From contig JAEUTC010000243.1 of NCBI GenBank assembly GCA_016787985.1, positions 1 to 35,266 of the forward strand: a DNA stretch of 35,266 nucleotides, in the 5' to 3' direction. Of the stretch, positions 25,223 through 34,117 are shown one piece after another. The position numbers and the translations under genes are program-made. The DNA is from Flavobacteriales bacterium (GTDB lineage Bacteria; Bacteroidota; Bacteroidia; Flavobacteriales_F; PHOS-HE28). The notes beneath the pieces were generated by a model that saw nothing but the letters and a program-made list of their open reading frames with translations, was not told where the DNA came from and searched no databases. Within the stretch, counting starts at the first letter, position 1. Each line of letters starts with the position of its first letter.

Positions 25223-26245
25223 ATGATCGACCTGCGTTCCGACACCGTTACCCGACCCACCGCTGCGATGCGCGCCGCCATGGCCGCTGCCGAAGTGGGC
25301 GATGATGTCTTCGGCGAAGACCCTACCGTGAACCTGCTCGAGGAGCGTGTGGCCGCGCTGTTCGGCAAGGAGGCCGGACTATTCTGCCCCAGTGGCACCA
25401 TGACCAATCAGATCGCGGTCAACATCCACACGCGGCCTGGGGATGAGGTCCTATGTGAAGAAGGGGCGCATATCTACCGGTACGAGGGTGGCGGTGTGAT
25501 GGCCAACAGTGGATGCAGTGTGAAGTTCCTGACCCACGACCGAGGTCGATTCACGGCAGCGGCAATACGAGGGGCCTTCAGCGACCCCATGAACCCACAT
25601 TTGGCCCGCACTCGGTTGGTCAACATCGAGAACACGAGCAACCGCGGTGGTGGTGCCTTTTGGGACTTGGAGGAAGTGTGGCGTATCCGCGCCGTATGCG
25701 ACGAGCTCGGCCTCACCTTGCACATGGATGGTGCGCGGATCTTCAACGCCATCGTGGCCACAGGCACCACAGCCGAAGCCTGGGGCGCGCCGTTCGAGAC
25801 GATCTCCATCTGCTTGAGCAAAGGGCTTGGCGCACCGGTGGGCAGTGTACTGGTGGGGAGCAAGGAGCGGATCCACCACGCCCGTCGCATCCGTAAACGC
25901 TTCGGTGGTGGCATGCGGCAGGTGGGGATCCTCGCAGCCGCTGGGCTGCACGCGGTGGACCACCATGTGGAACGCTTGGCCGTGGACCACAAGCATGCCC
26001 GGGAACTGGGCGCCGTGCTTTCGCGTCTTCCGTACGTGGCACAGGTAGTTCCGGTGGATACCAACATCGTGGTGAGCACGTTGCATGACCCGACCGAACT
26101 GGATCCCTTGCTCACCCATTTGGCAAGCAACGACATACGCGCCATGGCATTCGGTCCCGGAATGATGCGCATGGTGACCCATCTGGATGTGGACGCAGCG
26201 GCCATCGAGCGGACGTGCGACGCATTAGCTTCGTTCCACGGATGA
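25223..26245 (+). CDS. ltaE: Low-specificity L-threonine aldolase
   Basis: 340 residues; PLP enzyme cleaving L-threonine or allo-threonine to glycine and acetaldehyde. Opens with [20 protein letters not shown], the hallmark start of this family. [14 protein letters not shown] and [12 protein letters not shown] follow, and the PLP lysine is K200 in [17 protein letters not shown]. The C-terminal domain ends normally. It lies 22 bases after the methyltransferase gene and is coupled to the next gene by ATGA. Confidence 0.93.
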   Translation: MIDLRSDTVTRPTAAMRAAMAAAEVGDDVFGEDPTVNLLEERVAALFGKEAGLFCPSGTMTNQIAVNIHTRPGDEVLCEEGAHIYRYEGGGVMANSGCSVKFLTHDRGRFTAAAIRGAFSDPMNPHLARTRLVNIENTSNRGGGAFWDLEEVWRIRAVCDELGLTLHMDGARIFNAIVATGTTAEAWGAPFETISICLSKGLGAPVGSVLVGSKERIHHARRIRKRFGGGMRQVGILAAAGLHAVDHHVERLAVDHKHARELGAVLSRLPYVAQVVPVDTNIVVSTLHDPTELDPLLTHLASNDIRAMAFGPGMMRMVTHLDVDAAAIERTCDALASFHG

Positions 26246-26625
26246 GAACGATCACCCTCCTGCTCCTCGCAACGCCACTGGCCGTGCTGGCACAAGGCAA
26301 GTTCATCGCCAAGGGTGAACGTGATGGAGTGGAACTGGCTTACCGCTGGCACCATCCCATGGGCAAACCGAGCGAATTGCATCTCAGGTTGAAGAACAAT
26401 GCGGCCGAGGACAGGAGCATTTCGCTTGAGATCGACCTCTCGTACCAGGGCCTGACGGTGGAGACCCTTAGCGCCGATACGTGCATCAAAGCCGGCCGCA
26501 CGATGACCGGAAAACTGAACGGCATCTACTTCGTGCCCACCCGATTAACCACGGACCAGTTGAAGAGCGGCGATGCCGAAGCTGAGTTCACGCGCACCGA
26601 GGTAACAACGGGAGAGTGTCCATGA
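26242..26625 (+). CDS. Small exported protein of unknown function
   Basis: 127 residues. The start at 26242 was taken because it overlaps the aldolase stop and opens a clean signal peptide ([19 protein letters not shown]). The mature 107 residues are beta-rich ([39 protein letters not shown]) and look like a small immunoglobulin-like or beta-sandwich domain with two Cys (DTCIKAG and the penultimate Cys). Not recognised. It overlaps the sensor-kinase start by ATGA, so it may be a periplasmic partner of that kinase. Confidence 0.7.
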   Translation: MRTITLLLLATPLAVLAQGKFIAKGERDGVELAYRWHHPMGKPSELHLRLKNNAAEDRSISLEIDLSYQGLTVETLSADTCIKAGRTMTGKLNGIYFVPTRLTTDQLKSGDAEAEFTRTEVTTGECP

Positions 26626-28367
26626 GCGCACCGAAGTACAATGACAAGGGGCTCTTCGCCATCATCGGTGGTGTGCTCGTTGTAGCCATCGGTGCATTGG
26701 TGTGGGGCGTTCTCAATTTGACGCAACGGCGCCACGACCTTGCCGAACTCGCCTTGCAGAGCGTTCAGCAACTCGTACAAGTTCGCCTCGATGGTTTCTT
26801 CCACGAGCTTGCGGAGGACATCCGGGAGGAAGGTGCTGCATTGGACCAGCCCGACAGTCTATTGTTGCACGAGCGGTGGTTCCCCCTGTTGGACACCCAT
26901 TGGCCGATCCTCTCCATCCATTTGGCGGATGAGTTCGGCAGTGAGTTCTCCGTCATGCGACAGGACAGCGTCTATCAGGTAACGCGCACGGTGAACGGCT
27001 CCAAGGATGGCCCACCGATCCGCATGGCCTTCTCCGTAGACCCCGGCCACGCGACGGTGACAGGCCCCTGGTTGGGTGCGGAGGACTACGATCCCCGTGA
27101 GCAGCTCTGGTTCAACAAGGCATTGGAGGATACCCGCAACGAACCGATCTGGACACTAGGCACCGGAAGCTCAGGAGAACCTCTATTGCATCTCTCCTAT
27201 TTGATCCGTGGTACCGCACCGGAGATCCCATATCGCATATTGGCCTTCAACGTGGACATCTCACGATCCGCGTGGTTCGATAGCAGGCGCACGGATGGAT
27301 TCCAGCCTGTGGTGATCCTCGCCGATGACCAAAGCCGGTCCTTATTGGGCCCGCACGACACGAGCACGGATGCACGGGCAGCGCTGGCCGAAGCCGCCTT
27401 GGCACAATGGTCGCAAAAGAAGACCATCGGGCAGTTCAGCCTCGAAGCGGGGCGCAAGGAGCTCTTGGCGATGATCGGCACCTATCCGTTGCATGGACAA
27501 CAACTGAACATGGGCGTCGTGGTGGATCCGGCGGATATGGAATCGTGGATCGCTCCCGAGCGGAATGCACTGATCGTGGCGGCCATCCTGTTGCTCGCCC
27601 TCACGATCCTGTTGATCGTCGCCTGGCTCCGTAAACGATCCTCGGATGAGCGCATCCGAAAGCAAGCCAAGCGGAACCGCTCGCAAGAATTGAAACTCGC
27701 GAAAGCACTCGGGGAACGTGAAGTCCTGAACCGAGAGGTGCACCACCGGGTGAAGAACAACCTGCAAGTGGTGAGCAGTTTGTTGAACCTGCAAGCCACA
27801 CGATTGGATGATGGTCCGGTGAAGAACGAATTCCTGCGCGGCAAACGGCGGATCGACACCATCGCCCTTGTGCACCACAAGCTTTACGGGTTGGCCGATC
27901 TTCGGAACGTGGACCTATCCACCTTCTTCGGCGATCTGGTGAAAGCGCTTGCCGAGCTTCACGCACCCAACAGCCGTGCGGTGAGCCACGAGGTGGATAC
28001 GAACGGCATCAAAGCGGATCAGGACACCGCCATCGAACTGGGCATCATCCTTTGTGAACTGGTGGGCAACACCTACCAGCACGCGTTCCCGTACGTTACC
28101 GGGGGGCATGTGGAGATCAAGGTGCGCGCGGTGGAAGGTGATCTGCACCGATTGATCGTGAAGGACAACGGGAAAGGACTCCCTGAGCATGGCCATCAGG
28201 GCGCGGGCAAACTCGGCCTGGAGATCGTGGAGGCCTTGAGCGAACAGTTGGATGGCTCCTTCCACATGCTCACCAATGCAGGCGTACAGTTCGAGGTCCT
28301 CTTCCGGATGCAACGTGACCCGGCTGCCGTGCTCACCGAGCAAGCCTCGGACACGTTGGAGCGGTAA
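26622..28367 (+). CDS. Sensor histidine kinase, HisKA_2 type
   Basis: 581 residues. Membrane helix 1 is at about residues 11-33, a sensor domain of about 280 residues lies outside the membrane, and helix 2 is at about 313-334 (ALIVAAILLLALTILLIVAW). A short coiled coil leads to the phospho-acceptor region REVHHRVKNNLQVVSSLLNL (H375 of HRVKNN expected to be phosphorylated). The ATPase domain has the N box (ELGIILCELVGNTYQHAF) and G boxes (VKDNGKGLP, GKLGLEIVEAL). The extracytoplasmic part with PWLGAEDYDPREQLWFNKAL reads like a dCache-type small-molecule sensor. No response-regulator gene is in the window. The GTG at 26616 is an alternative start. Confidence 0.88.
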   Translation: MSAPKYNDKGLFAIIGGVLVVAIGALVWGVLNLTQRRHDLAELALQSVQQLVQVRLDGFFHELAEDIREEGAALDQPDSLLLHERWFPLLDTHWPILSIHLADEFGSEFSVMRQDSVYQVTRTVNGSKDGPPIRMAFSVDPGHATVTGPWLGAEDYDPREQLWFNKALEDTRNEPIWTLGTGSSGEPLLHLSYLIRGTAPEIPYRILAFNVDISRSAWFDSRRTDGFQPVVILADDQSRSLLGPHDTSTDARAALAEAALAQWSQKKTIGQFSLEAGRKELLAMIGTYPLHGQQLNMGVVVDPADMESWIAPERNALIVAAILLLALTILLIVAWLRKRSSDERIRKQAKRNRSQELKLAKALGEREVLNREVHHRVKNNLQVVSSLLNLQATRLDDGPVKNEFLRGKRRIDTIALVHHKLYGLADLRNVDLSTFFGDLVKALAELHAPNSRAVSHEVDTNGIKADQDTAIELGIILCELVGNTYQHAFPYVTGGHVEIKVRAVEGDLHRLIVKDNGKGLPEHGHQGAGKLGLEIVEALSEQLDGSFHMLTNAGVQFEVLFRMQRDPAAVLTEQASDTLER

Positions 28368-28373
28368 GAGCCG

Positions 28374-29723
28374 CTACCGGATCCACTCCACCTCCACCCG
28401 CCTTTCACTCGGGTCGCGGCCCATGCTGCGGCTATCACCGTAGAAATTCACCATGAGGCGATCGGCCGAGATGCCCCGCTGGAGGAGGTAGTTGCGCACA
28501 ACCCGCGCTCGTTGCTCGCTCAGTCGGAGGTTCACAGCCGGATCACCGCTCCGATCGCTATAGCCGGTGATCAGCACCCGGTGCTCTGATGTGCGCGCCA
28601 ATTGCTCGAAGACCTCGTTCAGGAGGACGCGATGTTCCGGATCCAGTTTAACAGAAGCGCGGGAGAACCGCACCGTGATGTTCTGGCCGACGAGGTCGCT
28701 CAGGTCGGCCGAGGGGTTCTCAGGGCTCTCCTCTTGTGGTCCATCGCGCACCTCCAACTCCAGACCGGTCAACCGATCCTCGATGTCCTCCATGCGATCG
28801 CGGATGGCCCAAAGCTCCTTGCGCTGATCCATGCGATCGATGCGGTCGTTGATGGCATCCAGTTCGGCTTTTAACCAGCGATCGCGCTTACGGATCTTCT
28901 GACCCGGAGCCTCCACGACGATCCCGGATGGCTCCGTTCCGCGCTCCTCCATGGCCCGCATCAGGCGATCGGCCAATTGGGGATCGATACCACCGTCACC
29001 GGTGTCGGCCAGTTGAAGGTCCAATGCACAGAGGTAGTTCTGCTCATCGAACACAGTACCGCAAGTGGAATTGATGCGGACCTGCGAACCGGGTTCGGCC
29101 ACACCCTCACCCAAGACGGCCACCGAAGCCAGCGGTAGCAGATCGGCACGCAGTTGACGTTCCAACTCTTCGCGTTGGGTGCGCACGTAGTAGTAGATGG
29201 CGAGGTACTTGTCCTGGTCCTCGCCTGCATCCACCCCGTAACGTGCCTGGCTCCAATCGATGTGGGTGAGGCGTGAAAGCTGCAACCGTGTCGGCTCGCT
29301 CAGCCCGTTGAAGATGCCGCCCGCGCCGAGATCCTCCGCAGCGGCCTTCACCATGGCATCGATCTCCTGCACGAGCTGATCGCTTGGCAGGTCACTGACA
29401 ACGCCTTGTTTGGTGAAGTGGACCCGTGCATCGAGGTACGCACCGATGCCGGCCTCCATCAACCTGTCGAGCATCAGGCGCGTCTCCGCGTCGGGTTGGG
29501 CGGTACGCTGCAACCGGAAATCCGCAGCGGCACCAGGCACGTCCTGCCAAACGGCTTGGAACAAAGGCTGTGGCGCATCGGGTTCCTCCGTGCGACCTTC
29601 TACGATGACCTCCGCACCAGCGCTTTCACCGATGAGCTGCATCGCCACCTGCGCCGAGGATAGGGCACTGCCACCACAGAGAGCCAGGGAGAGGCATAGG
29701 TGTGTGAATGGATGGCGCGCCAT
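28374..29723 (-). CDS. OmpA-family outer-membrane/peptidoglycan-binding protein
   Basis: 449 residues from the ATG at 29723, which gives a signal peptide (MARHPFTHLCLSLALCGGSALSSA). The middle has an SIMPL-like region (DUF541-type; LMLDRLMEAGIGAYLDARVHF, LRADLLPLASVAVLGEG) and a predicted coiled coil (LDAINDRIDRMDQRKELWAI). The C-terminal 110 residues are an OmpA domain: FSRASVKLDPEHRVLLNEVF, ITGYSDRSGDPAVNLRLSEQ, then RARVVRNYLLQRGI. It is convergent with the sensor-kinase gene (six bases between stops). The SIMPL reading is tentative; the OmpA domain is firm. Confidence 0.83.
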   Translation of the reverse strand: MARHPFTHLCLSLALCGGSALSSAQVAMQLIGESAGAEVIVEGRTEEPDAPQPLFQAVWQDVPGAAADFRLQRTAQPDAETRLMLDRLMEAGIGAYLDARVHFTKQGVVSDLPSDQLVQEIDAMVKAAAEDLGAGGIFNGLSEPTRLQLSRLTHIDWSQARYGVDAGEDQDKYLAIYYYVRTQREELERQLRADLLPLASVAVLGEGVAEPGSQVRINSTCGTVFDEQNYLCALDLQLADTGDGGIDPQLADRLMRAMEERGTEPSGIVVEAPGQKIRKRDRWLKAELDAINDRIDRMDQRKELWAIRDRMEDIEDRLTGLELEVRDGPQEESPENPSADLSDLVGQNITVRFSRASVKLDPEHRVLLNEVFEQLARTSEHRVLITGYSDRSGDPAVNLRLSEQRARVVRNYLLQRGISADRLMVNFYGDSRSMGRDPSERRVEVEWIR

Positions 29724-29782
29724 TGCGGCAACGAAACTACCGGGCCCGGCAAGGCGAGTCCAGTGGAAAGGGATGAAAGATC

Positions 29783-30205
29783 TTAACGATCCTGCCCGCT
29801 GGGCACGTGAACGGTCGTGGTGGTGCGCCGCTCGCGCACCCAACGTTCGGCCTCCTCGCGATGGTCGAAGATCCGGAAGGGGAACGATGGCCGTTCCACG
29901 TACTTGAACAGCTCTGCTTGTGCACGCCCCCCGTCGTCGGCCACCAACAAGGCCACTGGATGTCCTTGGGCGCCACAGACCCTGCGCAGCAAGGCCCGGG
30001 CCTTATCGGCCACCAGCACATGGGCGGGATATTCCATGAGTACCGGTGTGGAGCCGGTGGTATCCAGCGCCGCCACCAACCGGATGAACTCCTTCATGTG
30101 CTGCAGGTCCACCTGCGCACCACGGGCCAGCACCAAGCGCAACACCCCGTCCTCACGCCACAGTTCGAACGGATGCTCAAAGACCGGGCGGTGGTGCTGT
30201 TGCAT
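29783..30205 (-). CDS. STAS/SpoIIAA-like small protein
   Basis: 140 residues, cytoplasmic. The pattern of strand-helix units (WREDGVLRLVLARGAQVDLQ, HMKEFIRLVAAL, TPVLMEYPAHVLVADKARAL, FDHREEAERWVRERR) fits the STAS-like fold proteins common in Bacteroidota, with the last helix like the SpoIIAA/DUF3478 type. Possible role in regulation by protein-protein contact. It stands alone: 59 bases separate it from the OmpA gene and 75 from the phosphatase gene. TAAGTTTC (30216-30209, minus strand) just upstream resembles a -7 box. Confidence 0.5.
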   Translation of the reverse strand: MQQHHRPVFEHPFELWREDGVLRLVLARGAQVDLQHMKEFIRLVAALDTTGSTPVLMEYPAHVLVADKARALLRRVCGAQGHPVALLVADDGGRAQAELFKYVERPSFPFRIFDHREEAERWVRERRTTTTVHVPSGQDR

Positions 30206-30280
30206 GCCGAAACTTAGTTCACTGCTATGATATGAACGCCGTGTGCTCCGATATGTTCTCCACAGCGGTATCCACCGTGA

Positions 30281-32026
30281 TCACCGCAGCACTTCGGGCA
30301 CAGGGTCCCCGGTGGCCGCATCGGGCAGGGCGCAGCCCACGATCATGGCTATGGTGGGTGCGATGTCCGTGATGGATGTTCGCCGGACCACTTCGCCCGG
30401 CCGGATACCGGCGCCCATCATGAGCACAGGCACATGCGTGTCATAGGTCCAGGCGGAGCTGTGGTCGGTGCCCCGTTGGCCGGAATTGGAATAGGAGGCC
30501 AGGTGCGACGGCCGAAGCACATAACACACATCGCCACTGCGCCTTGGCATGTACCCGCGCTGGATGTTCTTGCGGATCCCACTGGTGTACGTGTTCCGCG
30601 CTAGATCGGCCGCGGTCACGGCATCGGCGATCAAGGGGTGGCCGAGGAGGATATCGGCCGCAGCCCGTTGCACCTCGGCCGCCACGAGCTTCTTGGCCGT
30701 GATCAACGAGTCGTTGAGGAAGATCTGTTCCTTGATCCGTTTGCGCACCCAAGTTCCACTACCGTAGCGCTCACCGAGCTTCTGGTTCACCAGATCCACC
30801 ACTTCCTGCACATCCACGTAACCGGCGCTGGCCTGTTGATCGCGCAGGTAGCTCGGCACATCCACCACCGCGTGGTCGGCGGTGAGGAACACGGTGTGGT
30901 TGCCTTGGCCCACCTGCTCATCCAGCGCCAGGAACAAGCGCTCCAACTCGCGATCGAGCCGGAGGTACATGTCCTCCAACTCGTATGATCGCGGTCCCAC
31001 CTCATGGCCCAGCTCATCGGGTGCGCTGTAGCTGATGGCGAGCAGATCGGTCACTTCATCCTGCCCCATCGCTTCTCCCTTCATCGCGGCTAGCGCCATA
31101 TCGGTGGTGTACGTATTGCTGGCGGGGATGAAGCGCAACAAGACCGTGCTAAGCCCTGCGGCCTCGTACATCGCCTTCACATCCATGGGCAAGGTGGCCT
31201 TCGCAGCGCCCGCCAATGGTTCTTCGTAGGGGTTGTCATCGGGCAAGGCCGTATGGTAGCTCTCCTTCGGTAGCATCAGGTCCCAGCGCTCCTGCAGGTA
31301 ACGCTTGGCCAGGCCTTGCGCATTGAAGTCCTTCACCCATTGTGGCACCTCGTTCATGTACCAGTTGCTGGTGCCGAAGTGGCCGTCGGTGCCTTCGAAG
31401 AACCAATAGGCCGCATCACCGGTGCGACCGATCGGCAGGATGGAACCACGATCCTTCATGGCCACGCCGATGGTCTTGGAGCGGCCTGCACTGATCCGCT
31501 CGAACTCGTCGGCCAACGTACCACTGAGGAGGTTGATCGGGGAGCGCTGTCCTTTGTAGCCGGTGGCTCCGACCCCGATCGCGGCATCGTCCTGAACGCA
31601 GTAATAGACCAAGTTCCGCTGACGATCGTACATGTCGTTGGCCACGATCCCGTGGTTCATGGGTGTGGTGCCCGAATACACACTGGCATGGCCGGGCGCG
31701 GTCTGTGTGGGTACGTAGTCGAAATGAGCGTTCCGTTGGAAAGCCCCTTCCTGTACGAGGCGTTTGAATCCGCCGGAACCGAAGTTGTTCCAGAACCGGT
31801 AGATGTAGTCCACGCGCATCTGGTCCACCACGATGCCCACCACCAGTTTCGGCGGTCGTGTCCAGACGGGATCCTTCTTCGGCCCTGTCTTCGCGGGGAG
31901 CGTAGTCGCCTTCGTGGTTGGTGGTTGTGCCGGTGGTGGTAGTGTTGCACGCGTGCGCTTATCCACCTGGGCAAAAGCCAGGGTCTGTGCGAACAGTAGA
32001 ACGAAAGGAAGCAAGAACGATCTCAT
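30281..32026 (-). CDS. pafA: PafA-type alkaline phosphatase, exported
   Basis: 581 residues with signal peptide (MRSFLLPFVLLFAQTLAFAQ); the start at 32026 is set by this and by ATGA overlap with crcB. Then come a Pro/Thr/Lys-rich linker and an alkaline-phosphatase-superfamily domain. Active-site residues of Elizabethkingia PafA can be matched: metal ligand D68 (VVDQMRVDY), nucleophile T109 (PTQTAPGHAS), N130 (IVANDMYD) and the K191/R193 pair (MKDRGS), which mark phosphate monoesterases. Further metal ligands lie in SAPDELGHEVG, TADHAV and TYDTHVPVLMMG. It should release phosphate from a broad range of monoesters in the periplasm. Being in the obg operon is unusual for a phosphate-scavenging gene. 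Confidence 0.9.
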   Translation of the reverse strand: MRSFLLPFVLLFAQTLAFAQVDKRTRATLPPPAQPPTTKATTLPAKTGPKKDPVWTRPPKLVVGIVVDQMRVDYIYRFWNNFGSGGFKRLVQEGAFQRNAHFDYVPTQTAPGHASVYSGTTPMNHGIVANDMYDRQRNLVYYCVQDDAAIGVGATGYKGQRSPINLLSGTLADEFERISAGRSKTIGVAMKDRGSILPIGRTGDAAYWFFEGTDGHFGTSNWYMNEVPQWVKDFNAQGLAKRYLQERWDLMLPKESYHTALPDDNPYEEPLAGAAKATLPMDVKAMYEAAGLSTVLLRFIPASNTYTTDMALAAMKGEAMGQDEVTDLLAISYSAPDELGHEVGPRSYELEDMYLRLDRELERLFLALDEQVGQGNHTVFLTADHAVVDVPSYLRDQQASAGYVDVQEVVDLVNQKLGERYGSGTWVRKRIKEQIFLNDSLITAKKLVAAEVQRAAADILLGHPLIADAVTAADLARNTYTSGIRKNIQRGYMPRRSGDVCYVLRPSHLASYSNSGQRGTDHSSAWTYDTHVPVLMMGAGIRPGEVVRRTSITDIAPTIAMIVGCALPDAATGDPVPEVLR

Positions 32027-32391
32027 GCCGAACGGGCGAAAAGGGTGAAGAAGAGGATGCCAGCGCCCACGCTGATAACGATGTTCGCAACGGCATGAAC
32101 GTAAAGGCCGTCGCGCAGGAGCTGGAAGTTCTCGAAACTGAAGGTGCTCATGGTGCTGAAACCACCACAGAAGCCGATGGCCAATAGGGCGCGCCAATGC
32201 TCCTTACCGGGCGCATGCACCTGGTAGCGCAGGATCAGCCAAGCGAGCAACGCCGTGGCGATGAGGTTCGCGGCGAGGGTGGCCCAAGGGAAGCCATCCT
32301 TGAGACCAACGCGCAGGAAGAGCAGCGAGAGGGCGTAGCGTACCAAGCTACCTGCACCACCACCGAGGAAAACAGCGAGCCAGAGGTTCAT
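32023..32391 (-). CDS. crcB: CrcB/Fluc fluoride channel
   Basis: 122 residues, four membrane helices. The family marks GGGAGSLVRYALS near the start, the PWATLAANLIATALLAW helix, and GFCGGFSTMSTFSFE with the polar pore track are all present. It works as a dual-topology dimer exporting fluoride. It is a single complete subunit (no second crcB copy, as needed for a homodimer). Both ends overlap neighbours by ATGA. No fluoride riboswitch was recognised upstream, but the gene lies inside an operon. Confidence 0.93.
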   Translation of the reverse strand: MNLWLAVFLGGGAGSLVRYALSLLFLRVGLKDGFPWATLAANLIATALLAWLILRYQVHAPGKEHWRALLAIGFCGGFSTMSTFSFENFQLLRDGLYVHAVANIVISVGAGILFFTLFARSA

Positions 32392-32966
32392 GCGCGATAG
32401 GTGGTGGAGCTTCTCAAGACCTTTCGGTAAAGCACGGCGAAGATCGTACCGATGGCGGAGCCGTAGAGCCCACCGACCAGCACATCACCAGGATAATGCA
32501 CGCCGAGGTATACCCGGCTGTAACCGATGAGCGCCGCCCAGGCCAGCAGCACAGGGATGGCCCAACGTGGTGTACCTCCTGTGACCCCGATCATGAAGAG
32601 CGCGATGGCGAAATGGTTGCTGGCGTGGGAGGACACGAAACCATAGAGACCTCCACAGCCCTCCTTCACCAGATGCACCAAGCCAACAAGCGAGGGTTCA
32701 TGGCAAGGGCGCAGGCGCTGTACGTTCTCCTTGAAGAGCAGCACCGAACCCTTGTCGCTACAGAGCACCATGAGGCCGATGACCGGAATGGACCACCACA
32801 AGCCGTTCCAGCCGAAGCGCCGCTGGATAAGGAACATGAAGAAAAGGTAGAGCGGGAACCAAGTGAGCATCTCGCTCACCAACAGCATGGGTTGATCGGC
32901 CCAGGGTGCATGCCAGCCGTTGATCGCCAGGAAGGCCGAACGGTCAAGGGCTTCCAAGCTTTCCAT
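32388..32966 (-). CDS. PAP2-family membrane phosphatase
   Basis: 192 residues, about five to six membrane helices. The three PAP2 signature motifs are KENVQRLRP, SSHASNHFA (the usual PSGH is SSHA here, keeping the His) and SRVYLGVHYPGDVLVG. Likely a lipid phosphatase, for example undecaprenyl-pyrophosphate or phosphatidic-acid phosphatase, with the active site on the periplasmic face. It is six bases from obg and overlaps crcB. Confidence 0.9.
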   Translation of the reverse strand: MESLEALDRSAFLAINGWHAPWADQPMLLVSEMLTWFPLYLFFMFLIQRRFGWNGLWWSIPVIGLMVLCSDKGSVLLFKENVQRLRPCHEPSLVGLVHLVKEGCGGLYGFVSSHASNHFAIALFMIGVTGGTPRWAIPVLLAWAALIGYSRVYLGVHYPGDVLVGGLYGSAIGTIFAVLYRKVLRSSTTYRA

Positions 32967-32972
32967 GCGTAC

Positions 32973-33980
32973 CTACTCCACGTGATCAGCGGGGAAGGTG
33001 CCGTGTAGCTTCTTCCACAACTTGTCCTTCAACTCGTCAAGACCGATGTTCGCCACGCTGCTGATCATCACGTGATCCACTTGGCGCGGTAGTTCTTTCT
33101 TCAGCTGCTTCATCATCACCTCATCGAGCATGTCGCACTTGGTGATGGCGAGCAAGCGATCCTTGTCCAGGAGTTCGGGCGAATACTGCTCCAATTCGTT
33201 GAGGAGGACCTTGTAGTCCTTCTTCACATCCGTGCTATCGGCGGGGATCATGAAGAGCAGCACGCTGTTGCGTTCGATGTGGCGCAGGAAACGAAGGCCA
33301 AGCCCCTTTCCCTCCGAGGCGCCTTCGATGATCCCCGGGATATCCGCCATCACGAAACTCTTATGGTCGCGGTAGGGCACGATGCCCAGGTTCGGCGTAA
33401 GGGTGGTGAAGGCGTAGTCGGCGATCTTCGGTTTGGCCGCGGTGATGACGCTGAGCAGGGTGCTCTTGCCGGCGTTGGGGAAACCGACGAGGCCCACATC
33501 GGCGAGCACCTTCAGTTCCATGATCACCCACTTCTCGATGCCGGGTTCGCCGGGCTGGGCGTAGCGTGGAGTCTGGTTGGTGGCGCTCTTGAAGTGCTGA
33601 TTCCCCTGCCCTCCGCGCCCTCCTTTGAAGAGGATGTGCTCCTCGCCATGTTGGGTCACCTCGCAGAGGACCTCCCCGGTCTCATCGTCCTTGATCACAG
33701 TGCCCAGCGGCAGCTCGATCACTTGGTCCGATCCGCTGCGACCTGAGCTTTGGTTGCTGCTGCCCACCTCACCATCCTCGGCGATCACGTGTTTGGTGTA
33801 ACGCAGGTGCAGGAGGGTCCACAGTTGGGCATTGCCGCGCACGATGATGTGGCCGCCACGCCCGCCGTCGCCGCCATCGGGGCCGCCCTTGGGCATGTAC
33901 TTCTCGCGCCGCAGGTGGCTGCTACCCTTGCCCCCCTTACCGGAGCGGCATTCGATGCGGATATGGTCGATGAAGTTCAT
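32973..33980 (-). CDS. obg: Obg family GTPase
   Basis: 335 residues. The Gly-rich Obg fold is at 1-158 ([36 protein letters not shown]) and the G domain follows: G1 GFPNAGKST, switch region [13 protein letters not shown]3 DIPG and G4 TKCD. It ends without the C-terminal OCT domain, as in many Bacteroidota. It is involved in late 50S ribosome assembly. The ATG at 33980 gives the canonical MNFIDH start; the longer frame from 34013 is rejected. It is first in the obg-PAP2-crcB-pafA operon. Confidence 0.95.
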   Translation of the reverse strand: MNFIDHIRIECRSGKGGKGSSHLRREKYMPKGGPDGGDGGRGGHIIVRGNAQLWTLLHLRYTKHVIAEDGEVGSSNQSSGRSGSDQVIELPLGTVIKDDETGEVLCEVTQHGEEHILFKGGRGGQGNQHFKSATNQTPRYAQPGEPGIEKWVIMELKVLADVGLVGFPNAGKSTLLSVITAAKPKIADYAFTTLTPNLGIVPYRDHKSFVMADIPGIIEGASEGKGLGLRFLRHIERNSVLLFMIPADSTDVKKDYKVLLNELEQYSPELLDKDRLLAITKCDMLDEVMMKQLKKELPRQVDHVMISSVANIGLDELKDKLWKKLHGTFPADHVE

Positions 33981-34117
33981 GCGGGCGCAAAGGTCGTGAA
34001 TGGCAGCCATCATCCGTGGGGATGATTTCGCCTGCTACCAGGCAACTCGTTGCAACCTCCCCGTCTAACTTTCGGCAGCGTACCGGTGGCGGAACAAAAC
34101 CCGGTCCTGCCTGGAAC
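33981..34117. other. Divergent intergenic region with short hairpin
   Basis: This lies between obg (minus) and the surface-protein gene (plus). ATCATCC (34009-34015) and GGATGAT (34020-34026) form a 7-base stem with a 4-base loop. TAACTTTC at 34066-34073 is a one-mismatch -7 box for the plus-strand gene, 44 bases before its ATG, but without a well-placed -33 element. Weak regulatory reading. Confidence 0.35.
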
